A DNA stretch of 21,057 nt from Collybiopsis luxurians FD-317 M1 (GCA_000827265.1 KN834916.1:15331-36387), one strand, 5' to 3'. Shown: positions 1-9,975, counted from the first letter of the stretch. Notes: a model not told the origin generated them from the sequence alone. Translations and numbers: made by a program.

Positions 1-370
1 AATGTGTTTTCAGCAACCTTGTATGTAAATAGCCCTGAAATAGTGCTTTAATTTGAATATATCAAATTATGTGCTTGGATAGACCTTAGACTTCATAGGG
101 TACAATATGCTCTATGCCTTAGGCCTTGTGCATTTGAATGCAGATTATTCAACTCAAGCCCGAGGATTAAACGGCGGTCTCGACAACCATGGGCATTTAG
201 CTGATGTAGGGCACTTGTAGATTATCAGTACTATGTCAGTATTCAGGCATATTCTCAATTACAAGCCTTTCGAAGTCAAATAATCATATTTAATGTGTCG
301 GAAATAAGTTTTAATGAGAGTTACATTTTGCCGAGCCTCGGCAAGTTAAGCTGTCAAGCGCAGGAAAAAA
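1..370. other. No gene seen
   Basis: AT-rich sequence with frequent stops in all frames. I see no exon-like stretch, RNA gene or promoter here. Confidence 0.5.
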
Positions 371-436
371 AAGTTACTTGGACGTAACTTTCAAGTTACT
401 TGAATAAATTAAAAAAGTTACTTGAAAAGTAACTTT
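371..436. repeat. GTTACTT / AAGTAAC inverted-repeat cluster
   Basis: Five near-identical copies of a 7-9 nt word occur in both orientations: AAGTTACTTG at 371, CGTAACTT at 383, AAGTTACTTG at 393, AAGTTACTTG at 415 and AAGTAACTTTG at 427. The spacing is short and the intervening sequence is A/T rich. The arms can pair with one another in several ways. This could be the end (solo terminal inverted repeat) or remnant of a small DNA transposon. No matching partner was found elsewhere in the window by eye. Confidence 0.5.
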
Positions 437-1617
437 GCGCACACTCGTAGAAACATTGTTTGAGATAATGAGGAATGAAAATCAATTGAACGAAGGGCTG
501 ACTTTACTAGGCCTTGACTGGGTCCCAAGGCATGGTGGTCGGGGTACAAGTGAGGATTTGTGAGAGTTACATACACGATCCACGATGACCATGATTCTAA
601 ATGATGAATGGGACCTAAGTATTTCGGGAATCTATATTTGGGATGGGAATAAATTGTGCGCTTCCACCAGTAGACACCTGGAAGCCATTTGCCTGTTTTG
701 GAAATTTAAAAATTAACGCGCTGACTGCAATGTTGAGCTCGCTGGGTAAAAGGAAGGAACGAGACGAGAATCCAGCGAAGCCTCATTGCTTTTTCCTGGA
801 AGGTATAGGCAAGGGACTAACTCTCACAACCAAAAATTTGCATCGAGGATTTTATTTTGCTACTGGACCTGTGCTCTCGGCCACCAGTCATAAATTAATC
901 TCAGAAATGAATTGAAATTCTCTCCCCCTTCGATTTTATTTTATTTTATTTCTGACAAAACCCCCACTTCCTTACCCACATGAACGAAATCAAAACTACT
1001 TGCTACCCTGCAGTTCCAGTTGCTACTGCGCTGTACCTGCCTTGATTAAAATTAACCACGCGTATATTACCTCTACCTCAGTTTAAATGGCGCCAATCAA
1101 ACACAGGTTCTATCAATCACGCACATTGATTAAACCTGTTTATTGATCAACAGCTCTTTTTTCACTTCAACCTTTACCACCACCATTTCCCCCCCCCCAC
1201 CCACCTACTGCAGGTACGCAAACCCCAATGCCCCCATTCAAGTAGCTCTGGCAGTTCACCCTGCTTCCCACTGTTTTCTTTGATGGCCTAAGGTTTGACT
1301 TCCACCCTGGGAGATGCCTTGGGACGCTGGAAAACGCAGTATAGCATGGGCCCCAACAGCCGCTACCTCAGCCTTGCTCGAACTGCTCTAACATTGACTC
1401 AACAGACCCAGAAATAAATGGGGTATTTCCTTCATTCTGTAAGGCAGTTCTTCTTACTGCTAACTTTTACTAAATGTTGCTCCCTTTTCAGACAGCGACA
1501 CATCTCAGGGACGCCCTATTCAACCAGGTTCACATAACTTCTCTGCCCTCACCTCTGCATTACTAACACCTCCCTTACCAGCCTTCCAAATGCATTCTGG
1601 TATTCCCCCATTCTTGA
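437..1617. other. No gene supported; pyrimidine-rich intergenic DNA
   Basis: A 90-codon open frame at 643-915 has no family character and no splice or promoter context. From about 915 to 1620 the plus strand becomes C/T rich, with C-runs near 1190. This could be a promoter/5' leader region of the TET-like pseudogene or further degraded upstream exons. I could not assign a TATA box or start. Confidence 0.35.
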
Positions 1618-3428
1618 ACCTCAAACTGCTTACGTAGCTCACTGTACCACCAGGTAGAACTATTCCGATTGCCTACCACATTTGACTACGCGCAACTCTA
1701 CCTTCAAGCTCAACTAGAAGATCAAGAAAAATGCATGCAGAACCTCAGCCTCGATGATGAATGCATTGACCTTGGTGATGAAAGCATTGGCCTCGATGAC
1801 GAATGCATCGGCCTCAACAACGAATGCATCAACCTCAATGACAAATGCATTGCCTCTGTGTGCAGCTGTTTGGTACACCGGCACTTGGGCCATGAGTCAG
1901 GTAAGTCCTTCCTTTCTGCTCCCTTTAATTCTCTCCTGATTCCAGGGCACAGATAACACAATCTCCTGCCACCAAGAACCAACCACTTCTTCTCCCACTG
2001 CGTCACAACCAGAACTCCGCTCTCCTAACTCCTCAATCTGCGATTCCGATGAAGAACACCCCCTTTCCACTGAAGACAATGCTCCTGGCTTGAAACGCAA
2101 AGCCCACCTCAGTCAAAAAAAATGATGCCATCTGAAATGCCAAGCACTTGCTACTGAATACACCCCTCCTCCCCTTTACAACCCCTCTTCTCTTTGTGAC
2201 TCGCAGTCCCGGGCCAATCGACAGAGAAAGTGAATTCACCATGACAAAAAATGACAACCTGGCCTCGGACCTTCTGACAGAACCCTCAAACACATTTTCT
2301 CCTCCAGCACAGCCCTAGAGATTGACGCCGATGCAGCTCAATTTGATGCTGCATTAGGAGCTCAAACCGGAAAACCTGGTCAAACAAAACACCTTGGCAC
2401 CATCCTCCAGCGCCAGCAAATGTACCACCTCGCTGATCTCCTGGCTGAAGGGTTCTACCATATTAAGTGGGACGGCTAGTAAGTCCACCTCTTTTCATCT
2501 GAGATCAGATTATAATATATTCCTATAGCACACCCACTCCTATCGTAGACCGTCTAGGATGAATCATTGCCGTTTTAGCCGGTCAACCCAATGACTCTAG
2601 CTATTCAATAGGTTTGATGAATGCTCATGATGATATGAATGCATTGGGAAAGAATGCTGGACTAGGTATATCTGCTGCCAATGGAAATCATGCACGCAGA
2701 AGCTTCCCTGCATATAATCTTGGCACAACCATGGGAATGGGTAACTCAACCCCTGTGTCCTTGAATCCAAAGGATATGCGCTCCATCTTGAACACATTAG
2801 TAGGAAGTGAGGCTGTTAAACGTATGGCAAGGTATCAAGACCATAAGCCTTTCCCTCCTCCTATCTCCTTTCCCATCTGAGAACACAGACAGGTGCCTTC
2901 AACTTATGGGCCCCTTGTGTATATGAAGAGTACGAACATGTCCAGAACACTGTCTATAACAGGCTTCACCTTCCTGAAAACTTCCCATGTGATAGCATCT
3001 TTTCTGCAGCTACATTCAACTTTGGTGGAAAGGTATGGACCTTCAAACACCGAGATTTCCTTAATTGGGCCTTTGGGTGGTGTGCTATCACTGCCCTAGG
3101 CCGATTTGACCATACTCGAAGTGGTCAGCTCATCTTATGGGAACTGAAGCTGGTGATTGACTTCCCCCATGCCTCTACAATCCTCATTCGCTCTGCTGTC
3201 ATTACCCATTCTAACACACCCATTCACCCCGACGACTTTCGAACCTCCTTCACACAGTACACTGCAGGACCAATCTTCCAATGGGTTCAGAATGGTTGTC
3301 GAACAGAAGATCAGTTTGAGAAGGACGATCCTGAGGGTTTTGCAAAGATGAATGCTAGTAAATGTACTGCTTACTTAGAATGTATCAGTAAATTTTCAAC
3401 TGTTGAAGAACTTATTGAAAAAATTTGA
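1618..3428 (+). pseudogene. TET/JBP-like 5-methylcytosine dioxygenase, decayed (fungal KDZ-associated type)
   Basis: This is a 2-oxoglutarate/Fe(II) dioxygenase of the fungal TET/JBP family, which oxidises 5-methylcytosine in DNA. Seen: an acidic N-terminal exon with 7-residue repeats (from 1618), a second exon from 1946, an intron at 2479-2528 (GTAAGT...TATAG), and the catalytic domain open from 2889 to the stop at 3426-3428. The iron ligands are present: His of HRD at 3048-3050, Asp at 3054-3056, distal His at 3207-3209 in ITHSN, plus the 2-oxoglutarate-binding Arg at 3240-3242 followed by TSFTQYTAG. The motifs FNFGG, GWCAITALGRFD and LILWELKLVIDFP match the family. Breaks: in-frame TGA at 2123, 2231, 2252 and 2560. 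A junction near 2827-2894 is off by one base with the obvious GTATCA donor; a GC donor at 2827 would keep frame. The first intron is either 1873-1945 (frame kept) or 1901-1945 (better donor, frame lost). The true 5' end is unknown. The protein is almost certainly not made full length. Confidence 0.85.
1753..1854 (+). repeat. 21-bp tandem repeat coding acidic DDECIGL heptads
   Basis: Five consecutive 21-nt units start at 1753, 1774, 1795, 1816 and 1837. In the frame of the TET-like first exon they read as DDECIDL, GDESIGL, DDECIGL, NNECINL and NDKCIA. Third-position and conservative changes dominate, so the array was probably translated while it diverged. The periodicity gives a cysteine/isoleucine face every seven residues, consistent with a coiled coil or a low-complexity linker before the catalytic region. 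Confidence 0.75.
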
Positions 3429-3589
3429 ATCATTTGTCTATACATCAACACTCAGTGCTGAGAGTAGCAAACTATCAATTGTACGAAGGCAAACATGGGG
3501 TCTATTTTTGATGAATTCATTGACATTCAGATTTAAACTTTACTCAAAATGGGCACGAGTACTGCCATGTGTTAGCGTTGGCCCATTTG

Positions 3590-3945
3590 GCGTCAAGTTC
3601 CTAGTGTAGGTGAGGATGGTGCTATTGTTTGCCTGGATACCTTGTCCAGACACAGCTCGAACATTGAACTATTCACTACTCTATTAGCTGGGTAATAATG
3701 AGACATTGAAAGACTAACGTCATCGCCGCTGTTGAGTCCTCTGACAGTGGTAAGGTCAAGGGTAATATTAGTGTCACCAGCCTCAACTGTGGGATTGAGA
3801 GCGAGAGCGAGAGCGGCACCCGGCCCAACAATGACCCAAATACTGGCATCAAAGACAACAATTCGAGAAACGTGCAAATAGCATTAAAAGATGCTCAACT
3901 TCATTCTAGACAGGGAGCAAGGGAGCATACATTTCCAGCAGACAT
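3590..3945 (-). pseudogene. Truncated copy of the ~110-aa beta-strand-rich family (copy 1)
   Basis: This copy reads leftward from ATG at 3945 with the same 15-nt first exon (MSAGN) as the intact copies. Breaks relative to the copies at 6106 and 9975: the first intron's acceptor is CAC instead of CAG (about 3891), 15 nt coding SNHGS are missing from exon 2, and a small in-frame ALA duplication is present. Exon 3 loses homology after the YTRN motif near 3594, where unrelated sequence begins. The second donor (GTTAGT) and acceptor (AATAG) survive. A TATA box remains at 4009-4016. The truncation marks the left edge of the duplicated block described in the findings. Confidence 0.8.
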
Positions 3946-4008
3946 ATTGAGAGCAGTTAGTGAGTCGAGTTGATTTGTAGAGTGAAGGATATGAGGGAGC
4001 ACAAGCTG

Positions 4009-4016
4009 CTTTTATA
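4009..4016 (-). promoter_or_regulatory. TATA box of family copy 1
   Basis: TATAAAAG on the minus strand, 64 nt ahead of the ATG at 3945. Position and flanks match the box at 10038-10045 of the intact copy. Confidence 0.6.
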
Positions 4017-4552
4017 TGCAAAGTGAAGTCAATTCTAATCTATGAATAACATTGATCCATTATAAAATCCTGTCATCCCTGGAACAAAATGTCCCAGAAG
4101 TCCGACAGCTGGATATTGAACAAAGAACAATCATAGTCGATGCCAACATGCTATTTGTTAGTACTCATATGAATATGATTGTGAACCTGGGAACTCTTTG
4201 ATGAAACTTTGAGTGCATGCTTTCTACAGGTGCATCAAGCGTGCTGAGTAATGCTATTACGGTCTCTCACTGCAGACCCAAAATTCTGCATCTGAAATTA
4301 TCACCAAATTTTATATGCAAATCAAAGTATTTTTCATTTGAACATTTATCAGGAATACAATTCCTTTTACACTAGAAAGTTGTGATAAGTTTTGCCAGTA
4401 AAACCTACCGAAATTATTTTTGGACACAAAATTTTGGGTCCGCCGCAGTGTCTACTACTTGCTTATCACAAGGCATACTGAGCATTGCAATATGTGGATG
4501 TTTTCTTGCAGCTAATTTAGCTCCATATAGTTTCTTGGTAAAAAAATTGAGT
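4017..4552. other. Upstream spacer, duplicated at 10046-10560
   Basis: No gene. The first ~100 nt aligns with sequence beyond 10046 (shared words include GCAAAGTGAA, ATGAAT and GACAATCATA). Further left-to-right the similarity fades and then returns near 4540 at the composite repeats. A 127-codon plus-strand open frame at 4382-4765 runs antisense through the repeat and lacks exon signals, so I do not call it. Confidence 0.5.
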
Positions 4553-4976
4553 TCAAGTATAATTCATTTTACATTGAGATACCATGGCCATGAAGGCTAT
4601 CAAGTGTTTTCCCCCGACTTTTGCGGTCTGCATGGTTCCAGGTTCAGTGTCAATTGGAGTCACTTTGACCCAAGCTCCGTCCTGTGTGCGAGAGTTGCAG
4701 AGCATCAGGAAATATACCATGTCCTCTGTCAGACACTGCATCCTTCAGAGTACTCAATTACTTAAGTTCAACATTTATCTTGGTTTGGAATTGAAATGGC
4801 TTGACAGGTGACAGCAACTTGTGAGAAAGTTGATTATAACTGTAAAGTGTAATGTGCCAGTGGTTGCATCTATCCAAGCGCCATCCTGTGTGCGAGATTT
4901 GCCAAGCATCAGAAAATGCACCATGTTCTCTGTCAATGTCAACCTTTATGTCCTTCAGAGTACTCAATTACTTTAA
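4553..4976 (-). repeat. Two copies of a ~100-bp element with minus-strand coding character
   Basis: Copy A (about 4660-4763) and copy B (about 4878-4976) share on the plus strand the words TGTGTGCGAG, CATCAGAAAATGCACCATGT and CAGAGTACTCAATTACTT. Read on the minus strand, copy A continues into an open frame with motif DGAWVKVTPIDTEPG (4741-4553). The copy near 10660 has KDQVWLKVTPVNIE in the same place, and such conservative replacements suggest former coding. The conserved stretch from GTAATTGAGTACTC to CGCACACAG has intron-like ends and may be an ~80-nt intron. I do not recognise the protein. No complete gene is visible. Confidence 0.55.
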
Positions 4977-5119
4977 GTTCACCATTGTCCTAGGATTGGA
5001 GCCAAAATTGCCTGACAGGTGACACTTAGGAACAATTTGATTATACAATTAGTTCGACTGGCAATGGCAATTATTTTGCAGATAATTTAAGACCTGTTTT
5101 AACAATATCAATATTTAAG

Positions 5120-5440
5120 GTTTTAGATATCTGTCACAGTTCTGATTCTTTACCTATAGAAGGCATTTTGTAAGTTTAATGTGCATTCCCAACGGAAAGG
5201 GTTCTATCAAGAGAACAGGGGTGCTCTTAAAAAAAAAAATTGAAACTGTTCCATGTGATTGTAAATGGCCGAAACTTGCAAATTCTACCAGTGCATATGG
5301 AAATCCTGGACTTATGATAGTAAGTGATTGAAAAAGGAAAAGCAATGAATGGTAGAATTTGCAAGTTTTTGCCATGTACAATTACAGAAGGCTAATAGGC
5401 CTCTAGGGCTAAACTGGACCAGCTCCGACTTCTGATGGGC
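5120..5440 (+). repeat. Second half of composite repeat unit, copy 1 (rearranged)
   Basis: This segment aligns with 11142-11436 and 11560-11900: TTTTAGATATCTGTCACAGT, then CATTTTGTAA, AACGGAAAGGG, an AATGGCCGAAACTTGCAAA word, and finally CTGGACCAGCTCCGACTTCT. The last part corresponds to the SGPIPTSNQ motif in the minus-strand gene 14793-14413. Stops occur in all plus frames. The central part, 5291-5349, is inverted relative to the other copies and flanked by 25-bp inverted repeats. Confidence 0.6.
5266..5374. repeat. 25-bp inverted repeat with 59-nt loop
   Basis: The left arm at 5266-5290 and the right arm at 5350-5374 are reverse complements at 23 of 25 positions; the mismatches are a CG versus TT pair near the outer end. 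Only the left arm is present at this place in the related copies near 11283 and 11716. Confidence 0.8.
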
Positions 5441-6036
5441 TCAAGCTGGAGACAATTGGTCGACTTCAGTAGATGGAAAGATATCACTTCGGTTGATCTG
5501 CACCTGCATTCCAGCTCCCCAATTAATAAGATCCGTCGGCTGACTCTTTACTACGAGGGCTAGTCGAATTGTGTCTGCAAAGGTCATTCAAGGCAGTTGA
5601 GCTGACAGCCTGGAAGGTCTGTACACATTCAATTATCAGCAATACTTGGGCAAAGAACCAAGTTCATTCACACCCACATATGTAAACTGGATTCTTGACC
5701 CTTGTAGTTTGGTAGAAAACGGATGATGTTCAACCTGAGTGTCTCAACCCTTATGTGGTCCGTGGAAAAGGAAATGTCCATTTAAACTTAGCTCACACTC
5801 ACCCATCATTTTGATGACAACTGAATGCTGTTTTACCAATGTTTTTGGTGCAAAACTAGTTCATTGGGCTGGTTTCCTGAAAAATAAATATCGGCGGCAT
5901 TGGAAACATGTGTAGAATGTTAGTCAGTAGTTTATGTTCAATTCGGAACTACTCATCATTCGGCGTCTTACTTTTGTGAATTAATGTTATGTGCTCAATA
6001 TGGAACATTTCACCTTCTGAAGTTTTCCGTGCATTG
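5441..6036. other. No gene seen
   Basis: No exon-like frame is visible. The stretch ends in the promoter of the gene starting at 6106. Confidence 0.45.
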
Positions 6037-6044
6037 TATATAAG
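6037..6044 (+). promoter_or_regulatory. TATA box of the 6106 gene
   Basis: TATATAAG, 62 nt before the first base of the ATG at 6106. The spacing matches the boxes of copies 1 and 4 (63-64 nt). Confidence 0.65.
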
Positions 6045-6105
6045 CTGTCTGCGCCTCCTCATGAGTTTCAAAGAGCAAGCCAACTCCGCTCCCTAAATAT
6101 TCAAT

Positions 6106-6561
6106 ATGTCCGCTGGAAATGTATGCTCTGTGCTTCGGAATGAGTCTGAGCCCCTGTTTTAATCCTGTTCCCAGGTTACTCAACTTGTTGCCTCCAACAA
6201 TGGATTCTTCGACGCCAGTATCTTTTTGATTGTAGGGCCAATGGGTGCTATCTATGCCCTTAATCCCCCGGTCTATGAAGGAGATGTTGATATTGTCCTG
6301 GATCTAACCAAGGTTGAGGGACTCACCAATAGTGATGAGGTTAGCCAATTTTGGAAAAAAGTCTTTATTGTTCAACTTACTTAAATCTTGATTATCATAT
6401 AGTTTACTGTTAGAGCTGTATCTGGACAAGGGGAGCAGGCCAACAATACAATTGTCCTCACCTACACCAGGAACACCACTGATACTGGTCACTACACCGT
6501 CACTGGCACTGCAGTGGCCCCTGGCCTTTCCTTCCAGGGTATCCACCCTACCTCGAGGTGA
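6106..6561 (+). CDS. Intact ~112-aa unrecognised protein, three exons (family copy 2)
   Basis: Exons are 6106-6120 (MSAGN), 6175-6339 and 6403-6561, with TGA at 6559. Introns of 54 nt (GTATGC...CCCAG) and 63 nt (GTTAGC...TATAG) are both phase 0. The predicted protein is 112 aa with no signal peptide or membrane segment. It is rich in alternating hydrophobic/polar runs (ASIFLIVGP, DVDIVLDLT, FTVRAVSGQG, HYTVTGTAVAP), which points to a small cytosolic beta-sandwich. A conserved N-x-G-x-F-D-A-S core near residue 14 and a C-terminal FQGIHP are shared with the three neighbouring paralogues. I do not know a name or function. The same exon structure in four copies and the retained reading frame argue that it is a real gene. 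Confidence 0.82.
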
Positions 6562-7019
6562 TGTACTAATTGTCATCTTCTGATACTATGGATGTATCTT
6601 TAAAAAGAAAGTGGATTCTAAAGCTGTCATTCTTTTTGAGTCATGAAAATATACTTAAGATTTGTCTCAATCCTGAAATTTACTCAAATTTCGACCATGC
6701 TTTCATATTTTAGCCATTCTATACCCAACATGAATACAGATCCAATCAGAAATTTAGAAGTGCAGATACCATTTGTTATCAAGAAGGGTCATTACCTAGG
6801 GCAATATTATATTGATTCAAGTCTGCTCCTCCCAATAGCCACTTGATGCATTAGTGGGCCAATACTAATGTGTGGTGGTACTTGTGCCCGGATTAACAAA
6901 TGTAATGTACACTAACTAAAACAATGTAGATTGCAAAATTTAGATCAATTCAAAGATTGCCTGTCTTCAAGTTAAATTAGCATAAACTCGGTGTTTCATT
7001 TCATTCCATGCACTCATAA

Positions 7020-7140
7020 ATAGCGACACCTGCCTCTAAACAATCTACATGCAAGGTGCCCAATCAATCCTTGCCTTGCCTTTCCACTACAAGCTATTCT
7101 GGATCCACCAGCACATTACACCCTGCAGAACTCAGTAGAA
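7020..7140 (-). pseudogene. Fragment related to the 3' end of the 14793-14413 gene
   Basis: Plus-strand sequence from about 7023 (GACACCT, then CAATCTACATGCAAGGTGCC) aligns with 14368-14500 (GACACCT, CAATCTACATCCAAGGTCCC). The part corresponding to the NVPAGQSTW and LVVETEG motifs is recognisable but frameshifted and interrupted by stops. Homology is not convincing beyond about 7140. The remaining sequence to 7650 shows no supported gene. Confidence 0.5.
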
Positions 7141-7656
7141 GTACTTATTAGCTTATATTATAATTTTGGCATCAGCACTATCATGACATTGCATTTTTGT
7201 ATGCAAGATTCATGCAATGAATCTGTAGCGGTCTGTATCATACGTACAACTTCTAGATTTCTTTTTGTAGTCACTGACAAGGTAAAATTACCTGCTATAC
7301 TATCTGATGAGATGTTATGACTATAATCACATACACTTTTTTGCAGATCACTAGATATTTTGGTCTTTGGACTAGTTAAAACTGCTGTTTCTTTGCTGGT
7401 GATGATGGGATATGCATGTTGGAGTAAATTCATATTATTTTAATTTCCAGGTCTCTGTTTGGAGCAGGGGATAGAATGAAATGAAGGTTTTTGATGATTT
7501 CATACATGTGGGAACCACGATATCGGGTTGGCAGTCATCAGTTGTGCATTGCCGAAGTAACTGATATTCCATGACTAATCAAAAAAGTGCATTTAACGGA
7601 CCACGATTTTGAAGCGCTGGGTTTGCATACTGTGTGGCTCACTAACTGCTCTTAAT

Positions 7657-8095
7657 ATGTCTGTTGGAAACTGGTAACATATGTTTCCCATCTAGAATGA
7701 AGTTCAGCATCTTTATCTAATGCTGATTGCAGGTTTCTTGAGCTGTTATCTCCAACCATGGATCCCTCGATGTCAGTATGTTTATCATCATTGGGGCAGG
7801 CACCTCCTACGCTCTTAATCCCATGGTTAAGGCTGGTGACATCAACATTGTCCTTGAACTCACCACTGTCAGAGGAGTTGAACAACAGCGATCAGGTTAG
7901 TCCTTCAATATCTCATTATTATCCAGCTAATAGAGCAGTGAATACTATTCTGTTCAAGCTGTATCTGGACAAGGTAACCAACCAAACAATACCACCATTC
8001 TCACCTACACTAGGAGCTCTACTGAGCCCGCTCACTACCATATGACTGGTACTGCGGCTGCGCCTGGCATTTCTTTCCAGGGCATTCACCCTATC
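7657..8095 (+). pseudogene. Decayed copy of the ~110-aa family (copy 3)
   Basis: ATG at 7657 begins the usual short first exon (MSVGN), preceded by the CTAACTGCTCT word shared with copies 1 and 4. Breaks: two extra bases before the first donor, a TGA in exon 2 at about 7739 where copies 2 and 4 have Gln, and a one-base insertion near 7880 just before the second donor. The AATAG acceptor of intron 2 is lost, and the terminal TAA is changed to TGG, so the last frame would run on to 8258. Exon 3 still encodes recognisable AVSGQG, ILTYTR and GISFQGIHPI. No TATA box is visible at the usual distance, unlike copies 1, 2 and 4. Confidence 0.8.
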
Positions 8096-8260
8096 TGGTT
8101 ATATCATCATTACGGAAGAACTTCCGTCCAGATTTTGAGCTTGATTTCAAACTTCGGCTCCACTGTTGTGTATATGTGCCTTGTAACTCAAATTTGCGAT
8201 GGGGTGTGCTCTATTACTTGGAATTATGAGGTGAAAAATTATAGAGATAAGGGAAGTTAG

Positions 8261-9542
8261 TATCCCCTTCTGGTTATGACTGACCTCTGGCTTTTGTAAC
8301 TTGCTATCTTTTCTAAAGTTGTAAATCATGGACTTCCTTCTTTGGCTTTAGTATTTCCCTCTTCCATTGGTGCAAGAAAGAAGAAAGAACTTAGATGTCC
8401 TAATTAGAATCCTGTATGGTGCCATGTTGTTGGCACTGAACAGCTTCATGGTTCATGGAATCTTTGAATTCCCTTACTAAAGGTGTTATAGAGGTGTTCT
8501 TATTGACAATTTTTCAATAACATAATTAGCTCTGTTAGACCAGCCCTGCCATTTAAGTTATTCTGATGAAATTCTTGCTTAAGTAGTTAAACATACAGAA
8601 GTTAATAAAAGCAAAATAAAAGCAGGGGTTAACATATATCAAGTAGATAGTCTGGATAAACCACACTAGACTTCTTACTTTGGACTCATTTCATTTTGAC
8701 CTATGTCACAATGTGACCAGGTGAACAGTTTTCAGATTGTGCACAGCCTACAGTGGGGATCTGGCCCAACTTATATCCTCAACTGTTAATCCCTAATTAG
8801 CCTAACCCCTAACCCACCCTAACCTCTAACAGGCTCAGTTTATCAGTCCAAGTCCACTGTTAATGCACGATAGTTTGAAATCCGGTTTGGTTAACTACAC
8901 TGAGGGTGTGCATTTAACTTCACAGAACATGCCTCTTTAGATCTGACTTAAAATTTGCACTTATTACTACACCATGCTGTGCAGAGCAAAAAAACCTGGC
9001 AACTGAAGAAAGCAAGGTCTGAGAAATTTCTGAAGATATGACCACACTAATGTTATTTAGGTCCGAAATAATGCATGATTCAAGGGCATTTCAGTTCAGT
9101 TCAAAGGTATCCATAATGCATCATAAGGACTGAACTTCCATTTGAAATGGTAGCTCACAGCACCCTTAAGTTACTTTTGTAAGGCTACATTTGGGGACTT
9201 TGAATTCAGTAAGTTATCTAATCACCTTTTGGAGATGAATACATGCAGGGAAAAGATTTTTGACTTGATAATTCCTTGTCAGGACACTCTGAGTAAAGAA
9301 GTTGAAGGCAAGCAACATAGCATAATGCTTCTATCTCATAATTTGTAATAATGCACGCGGAAGATGTGAATACTGACCCAAACATCCCACCTGGACAGTT
9401 TTGCTCACAAGTCATTACTGCAATTACAGAACACAATCCATTTTTGATTTACAAGGTATACACAACAGTGTAGCTAAAGCGTGAAATCAAACACAATCAA
9501 ATTCGAAATCCAGGCAAAACTCTGTCCGCAAGGATGATGTAA
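8261..9542. other. No gene seen; degenerate telomere-like patch inside
   Basis: AT-rich spacer between copy 3 and copy 4 with only short, character-less open frames. Confidence 0.45.
8791..8830. repeat. Degenerate CCCTAA-like run
   Basis: About six irregular copies of CCTAA/CCCTAA/CCTCTAA words lie on the plus strand (for example CCTAACCCCTAACCCACCC). They resemble the TTAGGG-type telomere repeat used by most fungi, but the run is short and imperfect. Confidence 0.4.
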
Positions 9543-9975
9543 TTAGATAGGGTGAATGCCCTGGAAAGAAATGCCAGGCGCAACTGCAGTGCCAGCGACA
9601 CTGTAGCGGCCAGCATCAGTGGAGTTCCTGGTATAAGTGAGGACAGTGGTATTGTTTGCCTGGACACCTTGGCCAGATACAGCACGAACAGTGAACTATT
9701 TACCACTCTTTAGCTTGATAATAATGAGACATTGAGGGACTAACCTGATCGCCGTTGTTGAGCCCTCTGACAATGGTGTGGTCAAGGGAAATGTTGATGT
9801 CACCCGCCTCAACCGTAGGATTGAGAGCCAAGGCAGCACCTGGCCCAACAACAACCCAGATACTGGCATCGAAGGATCCATGGTTGGAGACAATAATTTG
9901 CGAAACCTGCAAACAGCATTAGACAAAGATGCTCCACTTCATCTTAGACAGGAAACATACATCTCCAGCAGACAT
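9543..9975 (-). CDS. Intact ~109-aa unrecognised protein, three exons (family copy 4)
   Basis: Read leftward: exon 1 9975-9961 (MSAGD), intron 9960-9907 (GTATGT...TGCAG, 54 nt), exon 2 9906-9745 (54 codons), intron 9744-9696 (GTTAGT...AATAG, 49 nt), exon 3 9695-9543 with TAA. The product is 109 aa, has no signal peptide, and has the same predicted beta-strand pattern as the 6106 product. Shared blocks include SNHGSFDASIWVVVGPG, FTVRAVSGQG, LTYTRN and SFQGIHP. The 6106 copy replaces AALALNPTVEAGD with AIYALNPPVYEGD. Residues at the exon borders and both intron positions are conserved. Function unknown; proximity to a lectin pseudogene is compatible with, but does not show, a cytosolic defence or fruiting-body role. 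Confidence 0.83.

Noticed and set aside
643..915. 90-codon plus-strand open frame
   Set aside because: No family character, splice context or promoter; the composition looks like chance.
1722..2006. Minus-strand frame across the 21-bp array
   Set aside because: It is the complement of the acidic heptads and includes the candidate intron; it is a shadow of the plus-strand exon.
4382..4765. 127-codon plus-strand open frame
   Set aside because: It is antisense to the KVTPI-type minus reading and runs through the repeat. The minus reading is conserved between copies and the plus reading is not.
7758..8045. Plus-strand 95-codon frame over family copy 3
   Set aside because: It reads the exons out of the family frame and through the intron; it arises from the frameshifted pseudogene.
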